A stretch of DNA of 64,000 nucleotides, taken from positions 558,001-622,000 of the forward strand of contig CAVOXF010000006.1 in NCBI GenBank assembly GCA_963700375.1, given 5' to 3'. The first letter of the stretch is position 1, and the number at the start of each line of letters is the position of its first letter. Below the pieces are notes generated by a model. That model worked only from the letters and a program-made list of their open reading frames with translations. It was not told the origin of the DNA and made no database searches. This document shows, piece by piece, positions 36,164 through 45,482 of this stretch. Origin of the DNA: JAHEEL01 sp963700375 (lineage in GTDB: Bacteria; Actinomycetota; Acidimicrobiia; Spongiisociales; UBA5794). Both the position numbers and the translations under genes were made by a program.

Positions 36164-36706
36164 ATGCGACGAATCGCCATCCTGATCTCCGTCATCGCCC
36201 TCACACTCGCCGCCTGCGGCGGGGGCGACGAAGCCTCCGACGTCGCGTCCCTGAGTGGAACCGACGAAGCCGCGGCCGCCGATACGGCGCAGCCGCTGTC
36301 CGACGAAGAGGCGCTCATCGAATTCGCAGCGTGCATGCGGGACCAGGGCATGGACTTCCCTGATCCGGTGGTCGATGCGACCGGCTTCCCGCGCTTCGAC
36401 TTCGAAGATCCCGAGTCGATCGATCAGGATGCCATGTTCGAGGCGGGCGAGGCCTGCCGTGACCTCATCGAGGGTGTGGTGCTCGGACTCGTCGACTTCG
36501 ACAGTTCCGAGTTCAACGACACGTTCCTCGAGTACGCAACGTGCATGCGAGACCAGGGTATCGAGAACATCCCGGACAGCATCGACATCGCGTCGATCAT
36601 GCAAGACGGCGAGCTTCCGTTCGATGCTGAGGACCCGGACTTCATTGCTGCCGACGAGCAGTGTCGGGACATCTTTGCCGAGTTCGCCGCACGCTTCGGC
36701 CGCTAA
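36164..36706 (+). CDS. CMR-motif lipoprotein of unknown function
   Basis: A 180-residue protein with a clear lipoprotein signal (IAILISVIALTLAAC, lipobox Cys at about 19) and an acidic linker. Two repeats of the pattern ACMRDQGMDFPDP / TCMRDQGIENIPD follow, each followed by acidic segments and an EACRDL/EQCRDI cysteine motif. It is the complete paralogue of the truncated gene at the left edge, which precedes an export system. Here the next gene is an MMPL exporter, so both copies sit beside transporters. GAGGTG precedes the ATG by six bases. The conserved Cys residues could form disulfides (inference). Confidence 0.8.
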   Translation: MRRIAILISVIALTLAACGGGDEASDVASLSGTDEAAAADTAQPLSDEEALIEFAACMRDQGMDFPDPVVDATGFPRFDFEDPESIDQDAMFEAGEACRDLIEGVVLGLVDFDSSEFNDTFLEYATCMRDQGIENIPDSIDIASIMQDGELPFDAEDPDFIAADEQCRDIFAEFAARFGR

Positions 36707-36762
36707 CCCGGTGACCCCGGTCGATGGTCGGAACCGCCGGCTGAGGCCCCTACGATGAGCCC

Positions 36763-38902
36763 ATGGAGCGCATCGCGCGAGTCATCGTCGATCACAGCCG
36801 TCCGATCCTGGCAGCGACGGCCGTCCTCAGCCTCATCGCGGTGGCGATGCTGTTCAGGATGCAGTTCAACGCCGATATCAGCTCCTTCGCCCTGACCGGC
36901 AGCGACGCCGGAGAGTCCTTCGTCGCCCTCCAGGAGAAGTACGACTCGGCCGATCCGATCAACATCGTTGTGACGCTCCCTGAAGGCGAGACGTTCCGGT
37001 CGAAGGCGGGTCTGGTCGCGCTCGTCGAACTCCGCGACGAGATCCTCGCCACCGAGGGGGTTGCCAGCGTCGCGACGATCCTTCCGGACGAGAACCCGCT
37101 CACGGGAGCGCCGATCGCTGCATCCGACATCGCCGCGGCCCCTGACGCGATGATTGCGTCGCTCCTCGATCAGAACCCGGTTGCCGGACTCCTCGTCGAC
37201 GACAGCGGGCGCAACACGCTCATGCTGGTGATACCGGCCGATGATGCGACGGCTCTGGCCCGGAGACTGGCCGACCTGGAGCCACCGAGCGGGGTCGAGA
37301 CAACGCTCTCGGGGAACCCCGTCATCTTCGCAACCGTGCTCGACATCATGTCGTGGTTCCTGCTGATCATCCCGCCGGTCGTCATCGCTCTTCTGATCGG
37401 CGTCTTCTACCTCACGATCGGCGACCTGCGGCTCAGCGCCCTATCTCTCCTGCCGGCGGGGCTCGGTGCCCTCTGGACATTCGGGCTGATCTTCGGACTC
37501 GGGCTCAAGGTCGATATCGTGACCCTGCTCGTGCCAATCTTCGTCATCGTGATGGGTTCCGCCGACGGCCTGCACTTCGTGACCCACTTCCAGGAGTCGT
37601 CACAGCAGACCGACTCCGTGGGACGCGTGCGTGCGGCGCTTTCCGAGATCGGAGTGCCGATGATCCTCACGACCATCAGCACCGCGGCCGGATTCATTTC
37701 GCTGCTCGCGACCGGGGTCTCCCCCATCCGGCAACTCGGCGTGTTCGCCGCGATCGGCATCTGCTTCGCCGGCGTCATCTCGTTCTTCTCACTCCCGGCA
37801 CTGATGAGCCGCATTGCGGTCAAGACCACCGGCAAGACCGCAGTCCTGGGTCCGCGGGTGACGACGGGGCTCAAGGCCGTCGTCCGGAGCCGCACGCCTG
37901 CCATCGTCCTGTGCGGAGCGATCGTCGTCTTCGCGGCCATCTTCATCCCGAAGCTGCATGTCGATTCGGACCAACTGTTCTTCTTCAAGGACGGCGACCC
38001 CGTGCGCCAGGCGTTCGCGAAGACGGAAGACGTGTTCGGCGGGGCGACGCCGCTTGCCGGCGAATTCGTTTTCGATCCAGCTCAGGGTCTCGCCGGCCTC
38101 GACCAGATCACGGCGGCCTCACGCGACTTCGAGCAACTCCCCGGGATCCGAAGGGTGTTCTCCATCGCGGATGTGGCCGCTGCGCTGAGCCCGGAGGAGA
38201 TCCGGGGCCTCGTGACCGGGGGGATCACCTTCCCGCTCGGCGACATGGTGAGCGCCGATGGACTTCGGTTCATGGTGTTCCCGGCAGACTTCACAACCGC
38301 CGACCTCGAGGCGTGGGTGGCGTTCGCCGACGACAATCCTGAGATTCGCACACTCACCGGCATGCCGATCATCTGGGATGAAATCGCCCGTCTGGTTCTC
38401 AAAGCTCAGATGACTTCGATCATCGTCGCGTTCGTGCTGGTTGCGCTGATGCTCGCCATCGCGTACCGCAACGTTCGCGAGACCCTGGTCGCCCTCATCC
38501 CGATTTCGCTCACGATTGCGACCGTGTTGGGTTTCCTGGCACTGTCCGGGATCAACCTGAATCTGGTCACGGCCGTCCTCTCGAGCATCGTGATCGGGGT
38601 GGGTATCGACTACGGGATCCATTTCATCGCGGCTATCAACACTGCTCGGCCGGCGGGCGACGGCTATGTCCTTCGCGGCAATCGACCGGGCCGGCAGGCC
38701 GATCGTCGCGAACGCGCTCGGTATTGCCGTCGCCATGACCGCACTCAGGTTCTCGCCGTTGAAGGTTCACTCCCAGGTCTCGATGATCATGTGGGTCGCG
38801 ATGATCACCGGCGCCCTCACGGCGATCATGGTCATTCCGATGTTCCTCCCGCGAGCGAGCGTGCGAGAGCCGGCGGCCACACCCCAGGACGTCATCGCCT
38901 GA
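36763..38902 (+). pseudogene. RND/MMPL family exporter, one frameshift near the C-terminus
   Basis: Starts MERIARVIVDHSRPILA, then alternates membrane and large external domains in the MMPL/patched-like arrangement. A first TM bundle spans about residues 195-370 (GSADGLHFVTHFQES), a second external domain follows, and a second TM bundle begins near 545 (GVGIDYGIHFIAAI). At 38677/38678 an extra G breaks the frame; the true end (AIDRAGRPIVANALGIAVAM ... VIPMFLP) runs in the next frame to 38902. Deleting one G gives YVLRAIDRAGRP. The intact protein would be ~713 residues. It probably exports a lipid or hydrophobic compound. The break may be a sequence error. Confidence 0.85.
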
Positions 38903-38918
38903 ATCGAATGGGTCGGCG

Positions 38919-40079
38919 CTATCCGGCCGCGGGCGAGAGTTGGGAAGACTGGACCCGGAGAATCTCAATCGCTGCCCAGAACAGCACGGCGATGAGCACG
39001 AGAGCCGGCGCCACAACCTCGATCCCCAAACCGCCGACGAGGAGTCCGATCGCACCGGAGAGCACCGCAACGCCCACGTTCGCGGCGGCGATCTCATATC
39101 CAACAGCCCACGGGGTGAAGGCAGCACCGAACCGTCGGGGCGTCAGCAGGACTTCGAGAGGGAAGACTGCACCGTGGGCAACGCCGGACGCGACGAGGCC
39201 GAGGATCCCGAGCACGGGCGTCGGAGCCAGCCACAGCAGCAAGAGACTTGCCACGGTGCCGAGGCCGGAGAACGTCAGGACACGATTCGGATCAACTCGA
39301 TTCCCGAATACGCCGAGGGCCACCCTTGCGACGGTCATTCCGGCGAAGTAGGCGGCCACGGCCACTCCGGCGACGCCATCGCTGATGCCGCGCCCCTCGG
39401 TGAGCAAGCTGAACGCCCAGGCGCCGGTGCCGGCGGCCACGCCTGCGTAGAGGAAGAACACGGCCAGCGAGACAACGAGAACGACGCGATTGTCGCCACC
39501 GGATGGCCGCCGACCGGAGCTTCCGGCATTTCCCTCGATGGCGCCAACCGTCGCGATGAACGCCGCGGCGAGGGCAAGATCAGCCACAGCGAGGCTCCCG
39601 AATGCGATCCTCCACGAAACACCGAGCGCCAGAAGCATCGTCACGAGAAGCGGGCCGATCGTCGACCCGATGCCAAAGCCGGTATGGACGATGCCCATGG
39701 CTCTCGCTCCCCGGTGCACGGCCACGTAGGCGTTCACGCCGGAATCAAGCATTCCCCCGGCGAGTCCGAGCATGAATCCGGCTCCGAGGAACAGGCTCCA
39801 CGTCGACGACAATGCAAAAACCGCGAGGCTCAGAGATGAGCCGAATGCAGCGACGACCAGAAGTGGTCCCGTTGTGAACCGCCGCGTGAGTTCGCCGCTT
39901 GCGAGCGTTGAAACCGTGTAGCCGGCGCCGTAGGCGAACGTGACCAGTCCGAGATCGGCGAGCGGCCGCCCCAGGTCGTCGGCCGCGGAAGGCCACGCCA
40001 CGCCAACCGCAGCCACCGGCATTCCCAATAGGACGAAGCTGGTCACCATGACGGCGAACACACGGTTTCTGGATGTCAC
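38919..40079 (-). CDS. MFS transporter
   Basis: A 386-residue, twelve-helix major facilitator. Segments such as VMVTSFVLLGMPVAAVGVAW, FMLGLAGGMLDSGVNAYVA and VHTGFGIGSTIGPLLVTML match the fucose-permease/FucP-YfkF-like subgroup often annotated simply as MFS. The second half shows EGRGISDGVAGVAVAAYFAG and ARVALGVFGNRV. The start is GTG 40079. The substrate is unknown. It converges with the MMPL gene, 16 bases apart. Confidence 0.87.
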   Translation of the reverse strand: MTSRNRVFAVMVTSFVLLGMPVAAVGVAWPSAADDLGRPLADLGLVTFAYGAGYTVSTLASGELTRRFTTGPLLVVAAFGSSLSLAVFALSSTWSLFLGAGFMLGLAGGMLDSGVNAYVAVHRGARAMGIVHTGFGIGSTIGPLLVTMLLALGVSWRIAFGSLAVADLALAAAFIATVGAIEGNAGSSGRRPSGGDNRVVLVVSLAVFFLYAGVAAGTGAWAFSLLTEGRGISDGVAGVAVAAYFAGMTVARVALGVFGNRVDPNRVLTFSGLGTVASLLLLWLAPTPVLGILGLVASGVAHGAVFPLEVLLTPRRFGAAFTPWAVGYEIAAANVGVAVLSGAIGLLVGGLGIEVVAPALVLIAVLFWAAIEILRVQSSQLSPAAG

Positions 40080-40121
40080 AGACTCAGCCTAGGAACGGCC
40101 TCGGACCGCCCGGCTCCCCGA

Positions 40122-41030
40122 TCAGGCGGGGGGCGGAACGACTGCCGGCGACGGCTCGGTCGCCCAGGTACCGAACTGCTCGTCGACCGTGACGTCGGCG
40201 GTCGTCACGGCGTCGAGGAGCCACGCATCGGTGGCGGCGAAGACCACCTGTTCCTCCATGAACGGCAGGACTTCTTCAGGGGTGGCAACGGTACGTTCAT
40301 CGACCACGATGACGTGGAACCCGAACTCGGTCTCAACCGGGCCTGTGATCTCCCCGATGGTCGCGGAGACAGTCGCCTCGGCGAACGCCGGCACGTACGT
40401 TGCGGCAGCACCGCATCCGAGCGACCCGCCGTCGGGTCCAGATCCAGTGTCGATCGAAACCTCAGCGGCCACGGTCGCGAAGTCTTCGCCGCCTTCGAGG
40501 CGGTCCACCACGGCCTGGGCCTCTTCTTCGGTCTCGACGAGGATGTGCGCGGCACAGACCTGGGTGAACTCGAGCGGTGCGGCGTTGATGGCTTCCTGCG
40601 CATCGTCGACGGTCGGCACGTCCACCGTCGGCGTCACGGATTCGATCACAGCGTCCTCGATCAGCAGCTGCGTCGCATACCGCTCCAAGCCCTCCTCAGA
40701 GATGTTCTGCGTCTCGAGGAATCCATCGAGATCGCCTGGGGATCCAGCATCAAATAGGATCGTTTCGACCTCAGCGTCGATCTCCTCTTGCGTCGCCTCG
40801 AATCCGAGATCGGTCTCGGCCTTCTGCTCGATCGCGGTCCACTGGATCAGCGTGCTGAGGTACCCGGCCATCTGCTCATCGCTCAGGTCCTCTTCGGGCT
40901 CATAGAAGAGATCATCGACATCCCCGACCGTGATGTCGGTTCCGTTGACCGTCGCCGCCGTGGACGACGAACCGCTGCAGGCGGCGGCGGTAAGGGCGAT
41001 GACGGCGAGCAGAACGAGCAGGCGCTTCAT
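40122..41030 (-). CDS. SurA/PpiC-type peptidylprolyl isomerase lipoprotein
   Basis: A 302-residue lipoprotein. The signal MKRLLVLLAVIALTAAAC ends in a lipobox Cys. A SurA_N-like helical region covers about 30-150. A parvulin/PpiC rotamase core follows (AAHILVETEEEAQAVVDRL; GGEDFATVAAEVSID; GGSLGCG; FGFHVIVVDER). Such proteins fold secreted proteins outside the membrane (PrsA-like role). The ATG at 41030 follows AAGGA by six bases; the longer frame upstream is non-conserved. The 250 bases upstream hold no gene, only a short dyad GAATCT-CCTC-AGATTC at 41102-41117. Confidence 0.9.
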   Translation of the reverse strand: MKRLLVLLAVIALTAAACSGSSSTAATVNGTDITVGDVDDLFYEPEEDLSDEQMAGYLSTLIQWTAIEQKAETDLGFEATQEEIDAEVETILFDAGSPGDLDGFLETQNISEEGLERYATQLLIEDAVIESVTPTVDVPTVDDAQEAINAAPLEFTQVCAAHILVETEEEAQAVVDRLEGGEDFATVAAEVSIDTGSGPDGGSLGCGAAATYVPAFAEATVSATIGEITGPVETEFGFHVIVVDERTVATPEEVLPFMEEQVVFAATDAWLLDAVTTADVTVDEQFGTWATEPSPAVVPPPA

Positions 41031-41279
41031 TGGGTTCCTTCGTCGGAGATAGTGGTGTGAGGCTAGGGACCCAATCGACGAATCCCCCACAGGAAACGTG
41101 AGAATCTCCTCAGATTCAACACCGGTCGATGGTGCACCCCTGGCACTCGGTACTCGCCGTTCGCGAGCCTTGATGGTGCCGAACTCGTCATCTATGGCCA
41201 TTCGACGCTCTTTGCGTCGAATTCCGCGTAGCAGCTTTGAAGGCACGCGCCATATGGAGCGCCCGCGAGAATCGCCGCC

Positions 41280-42080
41280 AGGCGCTGCACCGTAGCCTTC
41301 TTCGTGGTCAGCCTGATCGCCGCCGCATGTGGCGGTTCGTCCGACGACACCACCACAACAAGGGCTGCCACCGAGAGCGCCACATCGACGAGCGCTGCCA
41401 CGATCGCGAAGCCGTCGGGGAGGCAGCGGCCTCAAGGCTGTCCAGAGTGCGGGAGTCCGGATTGTGCGTGAAGGCAGCTTTGTCGACCCCGAATATGGTG
41501 ATGTGTACAAGGCGGGTGGTTCCGGCTCGGGGTTCGTCATCGATCTCAGCGGTATCGCCGTGACGAACAACCATGTCGTGACCGGCGCGACGTTCCTCCA
41601 GGTCTGCGTCGACGGGGAGGTCGAGCCGAGGAACGCGAGGATCCTCGGTGTCTCCGAGTGCTCTGATCTCGCGGTCATCGACATCGACGGCACCGGATTC
41701 CCCTGTCTCGAGTGCTCAGACGGTCCGATCGAGGTCGGCACGAAGGTCTACGTCGCAGGGTTCCCGGACGGGGATCCCGAATACGCCCTCGTTGAGGGGA
41801 TCGTTTCGAAGGCGAAACCCGACGCCGATACGTACTGGGCATCCGTCGACTCCGCAATCGAACACACCGCACCGAGTACGAGTACGCCGACCCCCTCTCC
41901 ACGGGGACGTACGACCTCTGGACGGACTGCGGAGGCGACGCGGCCAACAGCACCATCGCCCTCGAAGGTCGGCCCGGAAGCGGGACCTACGTCGTGAGGA
42001 CCTATGAGCAGGTGGCAAGCGGTGCCAACGGGGAAGGCCTCGACGTAATCCTCGATACGTTCCAAGTCCTGACCGAGTAG
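41280..42080 (+). pseudogene. inactivated S1C (HtrA-like) serine protease lipoprotein
   Basis: A lipoprotein leader (VAFFVVSLIAAACGGSSDD, Thr/Ser linker) reads in one frame from about 41280 with no good in-frame start. After one extra G in the GGGG at about 41418 the protease domain reads in the next frame: GSGSGFVIDLSGIAVTNNHV (catalytic His), CSDLAVIDIDG (Asp), YWASVDSAIEH. The expected GNSGG catalytic Ser block is absent. The frame then returns to the first one for a C-terminal domain (EYADPLSTGTYDLWTDCGGD ... LDTFQVLTE) that ends at 42078-42080. The leader and tail share a frame, so the middle carries an internal deletion plus indels. Confidence 0.7.
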
Positions 42081-42267
42081 CTCGGCCTGAAGAAGGGAGT
42101 GGAAGATCGCCGGTCCGGGGAGCGGGGCGATCCGGTTGTCCTTGCTCCCGCGTAGGTTCGCTCGGCACCCTGTCGCGGGTGAATCCACCGCAGTGATGAC
42201 TAGCCCGCACGGGTCATTCCGCAACCATTCTCCGGAATCTCGACGGAGATGCCGATAAACAACGTGA

Positions 42268-42289
42268 GCCCGCCTACAGAACGGCGGGC
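42268..42289. terminator. GC-rich hairpin upstream of the 42.3 kb gene
   Basis: GCCCGCC and GGCGGGC pair perfectly across an 8-base loop, 188 bases after the protease remnant and 24 bases before the next ATG. There is no T-run. It could end upstream transcription or act in the leader of the following gene. The rest of 42081-42312 shows nothing I can name. Confidence 0.4.
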
Positions 42290-42312
42290 CGCACAAGCGA
42301 GAGGCAGCCGAA

Positions 42313-42915
42313 ATGCGGATGCGCGATCAGCTGATCGTCATCATCGCTGTTACCGTCGCGACCGTCGCCGTCGCTGGAAACGTCCTCGCTCAGACGCGAG
42401 CTGCAAATCAGCGAATCGCGCTCGAACAGGCCGGACTGGCGGCAGCGTGGTCGTACCCCCTCACGGATGCCACGACCTCTCCACAGCCGGCTGACAGCGA
42501 AAGCGCCCCGGCACGGCGGCACGCCGAGGAAGTAGACGGAACCGATTCCGCCGGCCAGTCTGAAACACCGGACGATCCTGCGATACCGTGTTCCGGCCAA
42601 CGTCAGTGTGCATCCGAAGATGAAACGGCTCGCGGTTTCGTGAACCACGGACGGACGGTGTCCGCGTACGTCCATTCACTCGGTTTCGAAGAGGGAGTCG
42701 ACGGGCCAAGGGGCGCCTATGTCCGTCAGATTGCCCGACCCGATATCGAGAACGACGGGCCACCCCGGTCCGAGCGTGCGGAAGAGGACCAGGACAAGAA
42801 GGACGAGACCGCCCCGCCCGGCCAGGACAAGAAGGATGAGACCGCCCCGCCCGGCCAGGACAAGAAGGATGAGACCGCCCCGCCCGGCCAGGACAAGAAG
42901 GACGAGGACGACTAG
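42313..42915 (+). CDS. secreted hypothetical protein with C-terminal tandem repeats
   Basis: A 200-residue protein. An N-terminal signal or anchor (LIVIIAVTVATVAVAGNVLA) precedes a helical segment and a low-complexity Asp/Ser/Pro linker. A short Cys-containing part follows (PCSGQRQCASEDETARGFVN; SAYVHSLGFEEG). The C-terminus is three copies of QDKKDETAPPG and a partial fourth, ending DEDD. The charged Pro-rich repeat looks like a wall-spanning or matrix-binding tail. It could be related to the neighbouring secreted low-complexity proteins at 45.5 and 46.3 kb. No family recognised. Confidence 0.65.
   Translation: MRMRDQLIVIIAVTVATVAVAGNVLAQTRAANQRIALEQAGLAAAWSYPLTDATTSPQPADSESAPARRHAEEVDGTDSAGQSETPDDPAIPCSGQRQCASEDETARGFVNHGRTVSAYVHSLGFEEGVDGPRGAYVRQIARPDIENDGPPRSERAEEDQDKKDETAPPGQDKKDETAPPGQDKKDETAPPGQDKKDEDD
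42790..42908 (+). repeat. 33 bp tandem repeat, 3.6 copies
   Basis: Units begin at 42790, 42823, 42856 and 42889 (partial) with CAGGACAAGAAGGA, and end GCCCCGCCCGGC. They differ only by C/T in the aspartate codon. They encode the 11-residue repeat QDKKDETAPPG. The near identity implies recent expansion by slippage. Confidence 0.95.
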
Positions 42916-42984
42916 CGCCCTGGAAAGGACACATCGCGGTCCGGCCATAATGGGGCCAGTTCCCCATCCTGATCGGAGATCCCC

Positions 42985-44013
42985 ATGCACCCGGCCAACG
43001 AACGCCGCTACGAGTCCATGCCGTATGCACGGTGTGGACGCAGTGGACTCGACCTCCCGAAGATCGCTCTCGGCCTCTGGCAGAACTTCGGCAGCCGCTC
43101 CCCTCTCGAGTCCGCTCGAGAAATGCTCCTGGAGTCATTCGACCGGGGCATCACACACTTCGACCTCGCCAACAACTACGGGCCCGAATACGGCACCGCC
43201 GAGGAGAATTTCGGTCGGGTGATGGCAACCGACCTCGCGCCCTACCGCGACGAACTGGTCCTTTCAACCAAAGCCGGCTACGACATGTGGCCCGGGCCAT
43301 ATGGACAGGGCGGCGGCGGCCGCAAGTACATGCTTGCGAGCATCGACCAGAGCCTTGATCGCATGGGGGTCGACTACGTGGACATCTTCTACTCGCACCG
43401 GTTCGACCCGACCACTCCGCTCGAAGAGACCATGGGAGCTCTGACCACGGCGGTTGATCAAGGGAAGGCCCTCTACGTAGGAATCTCGTCATACGGCCCG
43501 GCAAAGACCCGCGAGGCGGCCGCGATCCTGAGAGCCAACGGGACGCCGTGCCTCGTCCACCAGCCGTCGTATTCCATGCTGAATCGCTGGATCGAGGACG
43601 AGCTGCTCGACGCAACGGACGAGGAGGGCATGGGAGTCATCGTGTTCTCGCCGCTCGGACAAGGCATGCTCACGACGAAGTACCTCGAAGGTGTGCCGGA
43701 CGGATCACGCGCCGCGGAAGACGCCTCGCTCAGCCTCGGATTCCTCACCGAAGAGAACCTGGCGCGCATTCGCGGACTCCATGAGATCGCTCTGCGCCGT
43801 GGACAGACCCTCGCCCAGATGGCGATCGCATGGACGCTCCGCGATCCGCGAGTGACGACGGCGCTCATCGGGGCGAGTCGATGGTCCCAGATCGAGGACA
43901 GTCTCGGGGCGCTCGACAACCTCGACTTCACGGACGAAGAACTCACAGAGATCGACCTGTATGCGGCCGACAGCGGCATCAACCTGTGGGCATCGTCGAG
44001 TCGGGAAGACTGA
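42985..44013 (+). CDS. yghZ: aldo-keto reductase, YghZ/L-glyceraldehyde 3-phosphate reductase type
   Basis: A 342-residue AKR of the AKR14-like group. The catalytic tetrad is visible: Asp and Tyr in HFDLANNYGPEYGTAE, Lys in LVLSTKAGYDMWPGPYG, His in DIFYSHRFDP. The extended loop GPYGQGGGGRKYMLASIDQS is typical of YghZ. Late cofactor-binding elements are FSPLGQGMLTTKYL and ALIGASRWSQIED. It uses NADPH to reduce L-glyceraldehyde 3-phosphate and other aldehydes. GGAG precedes the ATG by about seven bases. Confidence 0.93.
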   Translation: MHPANERRYESMPYARCGRSGLDLPKIALGLWQNFGSRSPLESAREMLLESFDRGITHFDLANNYGPEYGTAEENFGRVMATDLAPYRDELVLSTKAGYDMWPGPYGQGGGGRKYMLASIDQSLDRMGVDYVDIFYSHRFDPTTPLEETMGALTTAVDQGKALYVGISSYGPAKTREAAAILRANGTPCLVHQPSYSMLNRWIEDELLDATDEEGMGVIVFSPLGQGMLTTKYLEGVPDGSRAAEDASLSLGFLTEENLARIRGLHEIALRRGQTLAQMAIAWTLRDPRVTTALIGASRWSQIEDSLGALDNLDFTDEELTEIDLYAADSGINLWASSSRED

Positions 44014-44032
44014 CGGCGGGACTCTGCGCCGG

Positions 44033-44911
44033 CTACGGCACCGTGGTCGAGGACGTCGGGGCACTCCCGGAAGCACCGCCCGAGTCATCTGGTGTGCCGG
44101 CTCGCTCGGTCCCGGGGGCACCTGAAGTTCCGTCTAGAGGCTCGCCCGCGCCGGCTTCTCCTCCTGGCTGCGGCGACTCGAGGGGAGCCAAGCCCCCACC
44201 CGATCGATCCCCGGTGCCCTCGCCCGAACCGCCGAACTGGGCCGGAGTAGTAGTGGTTGCCGAGCCTCCGCCCCGGCCGCTCTGTGGCGAGCCCGTTCCG
44301 GGGTTGCCCGGGCCTTCGTCTGGCCCGTCCTGCATACCGGGTTCCGGGTCGCTGCCTTGGCGCTCAGGATCGCGTCGTCGGTCCGTCTCGTCTTGGTCGC
44401 GTGACCGGGATTCCGTGGCCTCCCGCTCTCGACGCTCCTCTTCGTCCAGCTCCTGGAGGCGTCTCCTGGCGCTCTCGAGACGAGAGCCGAGGGTGCCTCG
44501 ATCGCCCAGCTCCGAGGTGGCGCTTTCCGCGCGCTCAACCGCCCGGGTGATTGCGGCGCGTGGGGCACGGAGGAACACGAGCCGTTCGACCTCTTCGACC
44601 CGGTGGGTCGCTTCCACATCACTGTCGAAGACGGCGCGGACACGCTCGGTGGCCTGCTTCATCGGATACAGAAAGTCTCCGGGTACCGAAACCTCGGCTG
44701 CGACGGCCATCCCGACCGGAGCGGCGACGACGAACACCGCAGCGAGTGCGCCAGCGAGCCGGCGGCGCATGGCGAAGCCAGCCGGAACCGGAGCCGGAGG
44801 CGCCGACTTGAGGGCCGCGCTCATCTCGACGAGGTGCCGGGTCTTGGTCCCCTCGTCGACTTCGACGCGGTAGGCCGAAGAGAGCCGCTCCATGGGGTCA
44901 CGAGCGTCCAT
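44033..44911 (-). CDS. DUF5667 domain-containing membrane protein
   Basis: A 292-residue protein. A short cytoplasmic N-terminus (ERLSSAYRVEVDEGTKTRHL) precedes one membrane segment (LAGALAAVFVVAAPVGMAVA). The DUF5667 external part follows (EVSVPGDFLYPMKQATERVR; RVEEVERLVFLRAPRAAITR), then a Glu/Arg coiled coil and a long Gly/Pro/Ser tail. DUF5667 proteins typically follow ECF sigma genes in actinobacteria and may act as anti-sigma-like membrane partners. Its ATG overlaps the sigma stop by one base (TGATG). Confidence 0.85.
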   Translation of the reverse strand: MDARDPMERLSSAYRVEVDEGTKTRHLVEMSAALKSAPPAPVPAGFAMRRRLAGALAAVFVVAAPVGMAVAAEVSVPGDFLYPMKQATERVRAVFDSDVEATHRVEEVERLVFLRAPRAAITRAVERAESATSELGDRGTLGSRLESARRRLQELDEEERREREATESRSRDQDETDRRRDPERQGSDPEPGMQDGPDEGPGNPGTGSPQSGRGGGSATTTTPAQFGGSGEGTGDRSGGGLAPLESPQPGGEAGAGEPLDGTSGAPGTERAGTPDDSGGASGSAPTSSTTVP

Positions 44912-45462
44912 CAAGCACCTCTCTCGTCGGATGACTCGAGAAGGGACCGCAATCGGCTCTCGGCGCGGCGAGCCGCCGTGTACACCGCGACCCGGTTGCC
45001 GCCGACAATGTCTGCGATCTCATTCCCGTCCATTCCGACGACATGTCGCAGGACCAGCAGCGTCCGCTGGTTGGGGGTGAGTTGCTTCATCGCCGCAGCG
45101 AGGTCCGGGTCGGTGTCGAACCCCGGAGGGAGTTCCGGGTCGACACCGACCTCTGGGACCGTCGCTGAGAGGTGTTCGGGGCGCCGCGATCGGCGCCGCA
45201 GTTCGTCGAGGCATGTGAACCGTACGCTGCGGAACAACCAGGCCCGGAGAGACCGGCCGTCGCCCTTGATTCTCGGGGCGGCTTGAACGAGTTCGAGGAA
45301 GGCCTGCTGCACGGCGTCCTCGGCGAACCGAGCGTCGTGCACCATCCCGTTGGCGAAGGAGGCCAGCGGATCGGCCGTACACCGATATGCCGTCGCAAAT
45401 GCGGATTCGCTTCGGGTTCGGATTCCGTTCATGATCTCATCCAGTTCCGGGTATTCGCTCAC
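44911..45462 (-). CDS. ECF-type RNA polymerase sigma factor
   Basis: A 183-residue sigma-70 family protein. Region 2 includes FANGMVHDARFAEDAVQQAF and RSLRAWLFRSVRFTCLDELR. Region 4 contains LTPNQRTLLVLRHVVGMDG and the helix-turn-helix NEIADIVGGNRVAVYTAARR. The GTG at 45462 leaves a 20-base gap to the upstream gene; longer starts would overlap it. It is in an operon between a secreted Cys-repeat protein and DUF5667, so it probably controls an envelope response with those two proteins as target and regulator (inference). Confidence 0.88.
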   Translation of the reverse strand: MSEYPELDEIMNGIRTRSESAFATAYRCTADPLASFANGMVHDARFAEDAVQQAFLELVQAAPRIKGDGRSLRAWLFRSVRFTCLDELRRRSRRPEHLSATVPEVGVDPELPPGFDTDPDLAAAMKQLTPNQRTLLVLRHVVGMDGNEIADIVGGNRVAVYTAARRAESRLRSLLESSDERGA

Positions 45463-45482
45463 ATGCCTTCCGACTACCTCGA

